A stretch of 64,000 bases of DNA. Source: Heracleum sosnowskyi. Lineage: Eukaryota > Streptophyta > Magnoliopsida > Apiales > Apiaceae. The translations under genes were made by a program, and so were the position numbers. How positions within the stretch are numbered: the first letter of the stretch is position 1; every line of letters starts with the position of its first letter. Below, piece after piece: positions 56,470 through 64,000 of this stretch. The stretch lies in assembly GCA_030848705.1 (NCBI GenBank), contig CM061244.1:45549190-45613189 (forward strand), given 5' to 3'. The notes beneath the pieces are model-generated. The model was not told the origin of the DNA. It did no database searches and saw only the letters and a list, made by a program, of their open reading frames with translations.

Positions 56470-57830
56470 AAAAGATATTATTAATTAATAATATTATTTT
56501 TAACCAATTATCTTTTCGGTTAAAATACATTACTTTTCTATTTTTTTCTAACAAATCCTCTCTTTTTCTTAAAAAAATCACGGACAGTTACCTTTTTCAT
56601 GATACTGTTTCTATTTTTTCTTACTAAAACCCCTCATTTTTCCAAAAATATCACGGGCAACCCTTAATTATTTATTTTAAAACATATTCTAATAACTTTA
56701 ATTACGGCCAATTACGTTATTCAACTAAAACATGTTACTTTTTCTATTTTTCCTTGCTAAAATCCCTCCTTTTCTAAAAATATCACGGGTAAACCTTTAC
56801 TTATTTATTTTATTACTTTTAATTACAGACAATTATCTTTTTCAACTAAAAAATATTACTTTTTCTATTTTTCTTTACTAAAACTACTCTTTTTCCAAAA
56901 ATATCACGGACAAAAATAATTATTTTAAAATCTATTATAATATTTTTAATTATTTAAAAAAATTTAACACACCTACTTATTGTTTTTAACAAATATAATG
57001 AATCAATCTATACTATATTATTAAAGACGAAACATTAAAAGTTTTGGTCGGTCGGTCAGTCGGTCGGTCGGTATTTGGGCCGATTCACGGGCCTATCTAT
57101 AATCAATTTATTAATAACCAATTACCTTTTTTCACTACATTACCTATTTTATATTTTTTTTAAACTAAACCAACTAATCTTCTAAAAATAAAGCGGGCAA
57201 CATATATATAATATGGTAATATTATTATATATTTATAACCGATTACCTTTTTCAGCTAAAACACATTATTTTTATATTTTTTACCTAAAACAACTCATCT
57301 TATAAATATGACACATATATGGAAACCAAGTTATTAATAACCAATTACCTTTTTCAGCTAAAACATATTACCTATTTCATATATCTATTTAACTAAAACA
57401 AATCATTTTCTAAAAATAAGACGGGCAATATATATATATAAAATGGTAATATTATTATATATTTATAACCGACAATGTTTTATATTTTCTAACTAAAACA
57501 ACTTATCTTCTAAATATAATACATGCAAAATAAATATACAATGGTAATATTGTTTTATATAAATATTAATAAATAACAAGTTATTCTTTTCAGCTAAAAC
57601 AAATTACCTCTTTTATATTTTCTAACTTAAACAACTAATTTTCTAAAAGTAATGCAGACGACGTATATATAAAAAAATTAATATAATTTTATATAATTGC
57701 TAATAAGTAACTAATTGTCTTTTTAAGGATATTACCAGTTTTATATTTTTTAACTGAAACAACTCATGTTCAAATTAAAAATAGCACGGGTAAAAGATAG
57801 ATATATTGGTAATATTATTATATTAAACTT
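56470..57830 (+). repeat. Diverged ~125-bp tandem repeats spanning the Helitron starts
   Basis: About ten units share a core of the form ACTAAAACNNCTCNTTTTCC then AAAAATATCACGGGCAA, and a CAATTACCTTTTTCA core. Units before and after the second Helitron start at 57007 are related but diverged, so the repeat is part of both copies. Confidence 0.65.
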
Positions 57831-58226
57831 ATGAAATTCATGTTTATTATAATTTTTTTAACATTCAATTTAAACGAGATAATTAATGAAAATAAAAGTA
57901 TTAGTATATTCAAATAAACTCGGTATATTGAACAAACACATATTTTGATATTTGCACTTGAGTCCCTCTTTAGATTTTTAAGAGTAAAAAAATACGAATC
58001 ATTAGATCTGTTATTTTAAAATATTTTATATTTTAATATCTAAAATACTACTATTGATTACGTCATTAATATATTAAATTTAAATATTATATTGTTAGAT
58101 TTATAAATCCAATATATATATATATAAATATATTAAAATTTTATCAAATTATATATAATAACTAAAATCTAAATAAAAAATAAGAAAATATTAAAGAAGA
58201 CCGTGCATCGCACGGGATATAATACT
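57007..58226 (+). mobile_element. Helitron-like element, inner copy
   Basis: The 5' end TCTATACTATATTATTAAAG is followed by ACGAAACATTAAAAG and a GGTC microsatellite (57043-57072). The 3' hairpin CCGTGCATCGCACGG (58201-58215) has a perfect 6-bp stem and is followed by ATAATACTA. The hairpin sequence is a common plant Helitron terminus. The final CTRR has decayed. No ORF. Confidence 0.6.
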
Positions 58227-58483
58227 ATTATATTATATTAAAACTTTTAAAGGAAACAATATTAAAATTGTATATTTAGTTTGCTTCTCTAGTAAAGATT
58301 TAATTTTAAGCCTCCTATAAAGTATATCTCTACAATTTATTTTTAAAACTTTCTTTTTCTACATAAAAATTTAAACATTATATTTTTATTCAGAAGAAGA
58401 AAAATTTTAAAATAATTTATGAAAGTATATGTTAAAGAAATCTTAAAATACGTGTCGAGTTCCCGTCCGCCAATGTAAATTGA
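58227..58483. other. AT-rich spacer
   Basis: Nothing coding. It could hold the far arm of the Stowaway-like element whose right end is at 58500. Confidence 0.35.
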
Positions 58484-58500
58484 GGGGGACGGAGGGAGTA
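58484..58500. mobile_element. Stowaway/Mariner-like terminus
   Basis: GGGGGACGGAGGGAGTA is the reverse of the TACTCCCTCCGTCCC terminus of plant Mariner-type MITEs. The partner terminus was not located. Confidence 0.5.
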
Positions 58501-58679
58501 TCTTTTAGATTATCATCTTATGTTTATATTCTCCTACAACATAATTTTTAAAACAAAAAAGATAGTAATATTCCATAAATTAAATTAAATTTTAAGGTGA
58601 CGCCTCTCAAATCGCTTCGATCTATTTTTCTAATTTTCTCAAAATTTTGAATTATTAATACCAAAAATTAGAAAAAATC

Positions 58680-58945
58680 TCAATTGCCTTTAAAATCTTT
58701 ACTAATGAAGGAAACTAAATATGCAATTTCGAAAAAATTTCAATTGCTTTTTAAATATTTATTAATGGAGGAAACTAAATATATAATTTCAATATTCTTG
58801 CATTTAAAATCTCTACTAATGAAGGAAAGTAAATATTATATTCTTGCATTTAAAATTTCTACTAATGAAGGAAAGTAAATATACAATGGATCTTTACTAA
58901 TGGAGGAAACTAAATATTCAATTATTATATTTTTGCCTTCAAAAT
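58680..58945 (+). repeat. Tandem ~50-60-bp repeats (block 1)
   Basis: Five degenerate units built on TTTAAAATCTNTACTAATG followed by AAGGAAANTAAATAT. The 64-codon ORF over them (58684-58878) is a by-product with internal repeats. Confidence 0.8.
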
Positions 58946-59189
58946 ATCTAAATAAGAAAAAAAGTGTATCAACTTACATTATTTAGAACTTTCCTCTATT
59001 ATTATCTAAATATTCTCATGATATTTCGTTTTAAATGAAATTACCATTTTAACATTATGATCTCCTAAACTTTCTTTTTTTATGTAATATAATAGAAAAT
59101 ACAGGAACGTTTTGGTAAATAATAAGTTAAGAAATTATATCGGTCTTGCATAACAATTAAGTAATTAATACCAAAGATTAGAAAAAATC

Positions 59190-59400
59190 TCAATTGTCTT
59201 TTAAATATTTACTAATAGAGGAAACTAAATATACAATTTCAATATTCTTAAATTTAAAATCTCTACTAATTGAGGAAAGTAAATATTATATTCTTGCATT
59301 TAAAATATATACTAATGGATGAAATTAAATATATAATAGATCTTTACTAATGGGGGAAACTAAATATTACTAATTATGGAAGAAACTAAATATTCAATTA
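59190..59400 (+). repeat. Tandem ~50-60-bp repeats (block 2)
   Basis: Four or so more units of the same family as block 1 (ACTAATNGAGGAAACTAAAT), separated from it by about 250 bp of AT-rich sequence. Confidence 0.75.
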
Positions 59401-59542
59401 TAATATTTCTTCTTTACTTTTTGTTTGTTCATGTTAAAAGTGCGTATATCAGTACATGAGAGATTTTTTCCTTTATGTTATTTATCTTATTACGTTTATT
59501 TGTATTCTAATGCAGGATCATATTAAAATCTTTGACAACACA

Positions 59543-59645
59543 AGTTATTTGCATAGATTAATAAGGAGGGAGATTCATCAGTTAATCAGTCAAAAGTTAT
59601 TTGCATAGATTAATAAGGAGGGGATTCATCAGTTAATCAGTCAAA
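59543..59645 (+). repeat. 52-bp direct duplication
   Basis: Two nearly identical copies in tandem (59544 and 59596 register), sharing AGTTATTTGCATAGATTAAT and TTCATCAGTTAATCAGTCAA. They differ by a small indel and change in the GGAGGG part. No gene. Confidence 0.92.
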
Positions 59646-60035
59646 ATAATAGGCCAAGCAGGGTGATGTTCATGTACATTCAATTGTAAATTGATTTATA
59701 TGTTTATGTTTTTATGTTATTAATTTTGAATTTATAATTAAAAGTTGATACACCAATGCTATATACAAGTTTATTTAGTGTGTGTATTTTTAACAAAATT
59801 CTATAAGTGTGCGTATCTATAACAAAAGTCATACAAGAATAAAGTTATTGAATATTTGTCAGAAACATTGAGAAAATGTCATTAATTTTTATTTTTTTGA
59901 AAAGAAAGAGGTTGTTATTTTTATTAGAATTCAAAACAAAACTTAATTTTATGTTAAAAACATATTTTGTAGAGTATTTTTTGAAAAATTTAGAGAAATT
60001 ATTATAAAGCCGCTGCGAAACGCGGCTTAGTAAAC

Positions 60036-60216
60036 CAATATATAAGTAATGTTTATGAATTACGTGATTTTATATTCTATCAATATGAAGGTGCTAAAAC
60101 TTATTTTCTGTTGTTTAGGTGCAGCCTCAAATTGTGATTATTCTTCGAATTATTGGAGATGTATCCTCACTTATTCGGTTAGTATGATTCTGGGGACAGA
60201 ATCCTTTTAAGGGGGG
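60036..60216 (+). other. Remnant of a Gypsy element internal 3' end
   Basis: Short sequence before the purine tract at 60217. TTCTGGGGACAGAATCCTTT near 60188 resembles the stretch that ends chromovirus internal regions. No reading frame could be supported. Confidence 0.5.
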
Positions 60217-60231
60217 AAGGATGTAACGACG
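60217..60231 (+). other. Polypurine tract of a Tekay/Del-like Gypsy element
   Basis: TTAAGGGGGGAAGGA is immediately followed by TGTAACGACGC, the LTR start. Confidence 0.75.
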
Positions 60232-62002
60232 CTGACTTTAAATTATAACTATTTATTTTATGTGCTAAACTGTTAGAATAAAATAAAATATCTTATTCCA
60301 GTTTGATGCGTCATCCACTAAATGTATGTTAAGTCCGGTCAATTACGTGAGTCATTTAAGTGCTTATGTGCTAAATTCGTATGTGTGTATAAATGATTGG
60401 AATTTCGTCGACGAGTACTTGTTTAATTATTATTTAAATTGTCTACAATTATTTTAGACAATTTCCTTGGTATTAAAAATCTTATTAAATTAATATTTCG
60501 AATGAGATATGATAATGATTTTTTTAAGTAATTATTTAATTATTCTGTTAAATTATCAAATACAGACATGAAAATTTTTATTTATAATGTCCATAATAAA
60601 ACTTTACAATTTAGTTGATTTTAAATTTTGGATATTAGATGTATTTTAAAGTTTTCGTAAATTAGAATTTTACTTGCATTTTAACGAAATATTTCAGTAT
60701 CAAAATGAACTTATAGTTTTTAAAGATACAATTCCCAGTTTAATACATATAGTCTTTTTATACATTAAAAATGTGTCCTTATCCATTTCTTCCATCACCC
60801 CCCGAGTACGTTTCTCTCTATCTCTCGATTATCTCTCTTTCTCTCTTAACCCCCTCATCTTCTTTCTTTAATTTCTTTCAATTCTGCTAATAAAATTGTG
60901 AGTTTTTATGTTCAAAACGATCCTCACCCAGAGCTCTATACAACCATATAAATTGTAGCGAGTTTTGGGTAATCGGAAAAACAGAGTCCGATTTGGGGAT
61001 TTATATTAGGGTTTGATTGGGGGTTTTTCTGGGATTACGATTCTTGTGTGTTTTGAGGCTTAAGTGATAGAAATAGTTTTATGTGATGTTGTTAAAGTAA
61101 TTTTGACAAGTCCAGTGCAAGATGACCCGAATTGGGCGTTGTATGTGGATTGTTGGTCGCCGGCGGTGAACTCCGGTGAGCCGGTGACCCTCGGTTCATG
61201 GTTTATAATTTAATTGATGATATGATGTAGATATATTTTTGTAATCTAAACTGTAAATATGATTTCATGTGAATTGAGTTGATTGTTCTTGTTAAGACTG
61301 AATATGTGGCTAGTTGGTTAGAATTAAAGGTTAAGAGTTGCATTAATTGATAGTTACGTGATGAGGATTTAGCTTGTATGCGTAGAATTGGTTGACTGTG
61401 GTTAAGTTTTACTGTTACTGGAGTTTTTAAAATTTGAGGTTGAGCAGATGATGTATAGTTCTTGAGTATGTAAGGGTAGTTGGAGTTTTGGCAGACTACT
61501 GTTTTCTAGGGAGGTTTTAGTAGAGAAATGTTTTGTGAATAATGTTGTTGTGAGTTCAGGATAATTTGGCTAGGATAGTATTAGAAATTTGATTGTGACG
61601 AGTTAAGATTTGTAGGTGATGTATATGGACAGTAGAGATAAACTAATTCTTACTCATGTGCGACGTGTTGAGTTATATTGAAGTGTACTTTAGTTCGGAT
61701 TTTAGTGTAAAAACAGAAGAAAACGGCATGGTGTTTAACAACCAGAGCACCCTGTCCAGCTTTAGTGTTTTGAGGTTGTTTTGATTGTGAAAGCATTGGT
61801 TAATATTCGGTGCTATAACTGGTGTAGGAACTATATGGTCAGAGTCTTGGTAGTCACCAACTTCCAGTAAGATTTAACTTGAAAATGTTTTCTGATTGAA
61901 TAGTTTTGAATATAGGAATTTATAGTGAGTTAATTGTGTTAACACCAGGGACCATTGGTAGTCCAGTTTTGGTTGCGTCCGTGATAGGCATATGTTTAGG
62001 CC
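60232..62002 (+). mobile_element. 3' LTR of a Gypsy element, cut by S3
   Basis: Begins TGTAACGACGCTGAC after the purine tract and runs at least to the S3 boundary. It contains a CT-rich block (60815-60860) and a G-rich block (61150-61195), as often found downstream of LTR promoters. It has no extensive similarity to the solo LTR at 35175. Its end is not seen. Confidence 0.6.
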
Positions 62003-63377
62003 TGTTAATATTCCGAGGAAACAACTTAATTTAAACAAGTATGTAATAAGTAAATAATAAGTTAATATGTCACAGGAATCTCAGATAGTTTTATCTGTCA
62101 AGAGAATGGAGAATTAAAGTCATCTACAAACTTGAAGTTATTCTACATTGAAAGAAGTTCAATTTATTGATCAAGCCTCAGTGAAGTATTCAAGTTAGTG
62201 GATTTACTACAGTGACAGAGATTTCCAGTGGTGACGGAAGAAGTACAGGATACATAATTTTGTCAAGCTAAAGAAAGGAAGCCACAGCTTTAAATGTTTT
62301 AAAGATGAAGAAATTTTCATTGAAGTCAGTTATTCATGAAACCAGACAGTGCATCGAATGACGACATCATCAGTGGAATTAAATCATATATATTCAGTGG
62401 TTTTCAGAAGAGAGAGAGATGCAAGGTTGTAAGCTATCTTATTTAATTTACTAATTTAAATTTAATTAATAAATCAATTCTATTTAGAATTAATTTATTT
62501 ATTAAATTAATTAGGCTAGTAGTTTAAATTATTTATTAACTTAATTCTATTTAAGAAGAATTAATTTAATCTATAATTTAATCTAACTAGTTAAATTAAA
62601 AGGATTTTCTGAAAATGAACTAGTATGACCTATGTTTATTATTATCAAAAACTCGGTATGACCTTAGTAGATAATTCGGTATGACCTATGTTCTAGGTTC
62701 TACTGAATTATTTATTAGGTCATACTAAGCCTTTTTTACAGGTCATACTAGGTGCTTTTTCTAGGTCATACAATTCTCTTTTTTGGTCATACCGAAAATT
62801 AGAATTTATGTTGGCAGGTCATACTAGCATTCTAGGTTCTACCGAGCATTCTGTTGGAGGTCATACAGGCTTAATTGATATGTATTAATTGAAGACAGAA
62901 AAGAAAAAAGAAGGCAGTGTTGAACAAAAAGAAAGAAAAGCATACAGAAGCATTTACTGAAGAACAACTCAAGCTTTAAATTTCATTTCTTCTCAAGCAA
63001 TTAATTCTAGTTTGTATTGTTAAATCCAAACCACTAGAATTTGATTACTTGTATTGCTTTGACTATCTAGCGGATTTTTATCCCTAGAACGAATCTCAAA
63101 TTATCAAATATTGTTAAATCATTTTATTACAAAAATAGATAAATTCATGTCGAATTTATTCTAGATTTGTTTTAAGTTATTTGAGATTCAATCTTGTACT
63201 AAGTATCATTTGTAACACCCTTCAAGTTTAATATAAGTTATATTTAACTTGAATCTTGTTTCATTTTTATTCCGCATCAATTTGTTCCTAAACAGTTAAA
63301 TCATTTAAAGAACAAATTCGATAAAACGGTATAGTTTGTATTCAACCCCCCTTCTACAAACTTATCAGGACCTAACA
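62003..63377 (+). repeat. 5' LTR of S3
   Basis: TGTTAATATTCC to GGACCTAACA, 1,375 bp. It carries an AT-rich block (62440-62600) and the AGGTCATAC motif cluster (62622-62868). Confidence 0.87.
62622..62868 (+). repeat. AGGTCATAC motif cluster
   Basis: Six plus-oriented copies (five AGGTCATAC, one TGGTCATAC) and three inverted copies (GTATGACCT) lie within about 250 bp. Two AGGTTCTACYGA relatives are interspersed. Confidence 0.92.
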
Positions 63378-63379
63378 AT

Positions 63380-63391
63380 TGGCATCAGAGC
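63380..63391 (+). other. Primer-binding site of S3 (variant initiator-Met)
   Basis: TGGCATCAGAGC, one base different from the TGGTATCAGAGC used by the other Copia elements here. Confidence 0.82.
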
Positions 63392-63483
63392 CTTTTGATT
63401 GATATACAAATCAAAGATCCAATTGTTTTGAGATTTTTCTTTTAAACTCTGATTTTTTATTTGAATTCTAAAAATCTCAAAAG

Positions 63484-64000
63484 ATGTCTACTACACAGAA
63501 AGTGGGGACAGTTAAAATCCCAATATTCAGCAAGGAGCATTATCCAATGTGGAAGAAGAAAATGCTCTTATTTCTTAAGGTTTCAAATCCTAAATACTTG
63601 GATGTGCTGAAGAGTGGTCCCAAACTCCCTATGATTATTGATCCTGAAGTTGTTGAGGATAATGTTGTGACTAGGGCTGCTAGGATGTACCCTAAAGATC
63701 CCAAGGAATACACTCCTGATGAGAAAGAGGATGTTACCTTGGATTCCTGTCTTCAGTTGATCCTTATTGAGAGTCTTGATCCTATCATGCATAATCATGT
63801 CCTAAATTGTGAAACTGCCAAACATATTTGGGGAACCATAGAGATAATCAATGAGGGGACAGAAGAAGTTAGGGAGAATATGCTGGAAATTCTCACTTCA
63901 CAATATGAGCATTTCAGATCAAACCCTGGTGAAGGTATCTCTCAGGTTTTTGAAAGATACAACAAATTAATTAATGATCTGAATCTCAATGGGAAGCACT
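63484..64000 (+). CDS. gag: S3 gag, N-terminal part (runs off the window)
   Basis: Open from ATG 63484 to the window end, 172 codons and no stop. It reads MSTTQKVGTVKIPIFSKEHY, then PMWKKKMLLFLKVSNPKYLD, the start of a UBN2-type gag domain. ETAKHIWGTIEIINEGTEEV and LTSQYEHFRSNPGEGISQVF follow. The layout parallels S1 gag (YPIWKVKMTMFLEATDPEYL, then AKEIWDALEVRCQGTTAIKK), which supports a Sirevirus assignment. The ATG is the first after the primer site and is preceded by a 92-base leader. Zinc knuckles would lie beyond the edge. It appears intact as far as visible. Confidence 0.9.
   Translation, partial: MSTTQKVGTVKIPIFSKEHYPMWKKKMLLFLKVSNPKYLDVLKSGPKLPMIIDPEVVEDNVVTRAARMYPKDPKEYTPDEKEDVTLDSCLQLILIESLDPIMHNHVLNCETAKHIWGTIEIINEGTEEVRENMLEILTSQYEHFRSNPGEGISQVFERYNKLINDLNLNGKH

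Larger units (their letters stand above)
56396..60035 (+). mobile_element. Helitron-like element, outer of two nested copies
   Basis: The 5' end TCTATACTATTATATAATAG is followed by ATGAAACATTAAAA, a plant Helitron start. The matching 3' end is proposed at 60007-60028: stem AAGCCGC/GCGGCTT with an 8-base loop, followed by AGTAAACC rather than a clean CTRR. No Rep/helicase gene is present, so it would be non-autonomous. Pairing of ends is inferred from nesting and could be wrong. Confidence 0.45.
62003..64000 (+). mobile_element. S3: Sirevirus-like Copia element, 5' end only
   Basis: A 1,375-bp LTR, primer site, leader and the start of an open gag, in the plus orientation. The rest lies beyond the right edge, so LTR age and completeness cannot be judged. 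The LTR end (ATTCAACCCCCCTTCTAC, then GGACCTAACA) is close to that of S2, so the families are related. Confidence 0.88.

Noticed and set aside
58684..58878. 64-codon ORF as a small gene
   Set aside because: It follows a tandem repeat and the residues repeat with it. There is no start context or homology.

Overview
The window is nuclear DNA of a flowering plant, most likely a eudicot; an asterid is a guess from the style of the retroelements. It is AT-rich and spliced, and almost all of it is nested transposable elements. One host gene is visible at the left edge. No rRNA, tRNA gene, CRISPR array or bacterial-type operon was found.

Layout. (1) 638-2865, minus strand: the first three exons of a chloroplast-targeted gene that fits FLU (FLUORESCENT IN BLUE LIGHT), with the rest beyond the left edge. 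(2) 3038-7624: a LINE whose 3' end is missing, between two 75-bp direct repeats; its 5' end lies about 170 bp upstream of the FLU-like start codon. (3) 7776-24299: an Ale/Retrofit-type Copia element, split at 9440-21297 by a complete Sirevirus-type Copia element on the minus strand (called S1 here; LTRs about 99.4% identical, gag and pol open, a third ORF broken). (4) 24297-55556: an Athila-type Gypsy cluster. Copy A (plus) lacks its 5' end and carries a solo LTR at 28945-30409. One LTR (32556-33753) serves both A and a second, gutted copy B, which carries a 3.4-kb Tekay/Del-like solo LTR at 35175-38598. Copy C is inverted, has lost pol, and is split by a young Sirevirus-like element, S2 (42874-54708; LTRs about 99.6% identical, internal coding region dead). 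(5) 55562-60035: small DNA-transposon debris, namely a MITE-like inverted repeat, a hAT-like end, apparently nested Helitrons and tandem repeats. (6) 60217-62002: the 3' end and LTR of another Gypsy element, broken by a third Sirevirus-like element, S3 (62003 to the window end), whose gag opens at 63484.

How the parts relate. Target-site duplications and split reading frames give the order of events: S1 landed in the Ale gag-pol, two Gypsy elements landed in the Athila copies and then collapsed to solo LTRs, and S2 landed in the gag of Athila copy C. S1 has the gag and pol functions that an element like S2 lacks, so trans-mobilisation between such families is plausible.

The least explained pattern is shared by S1, S2 and S3. 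Each is strewn with its own short iterated motif: CAGAGTTT in S1 (28 exact copies on both strands over 11.9 kb), CGATAGTTTTT in S2 (14 exact copies, with hairpins and a 29-bp palindromic tandem repeat in each LTR), and AGGTCATAC in S3 (9 copies within about 250 bp). The motifs differ in sequence but are used in similar ways. This is the best candidate here for an undescribed system, perhaps element-specific binding sites for a regulatory or anti-silencing factor.
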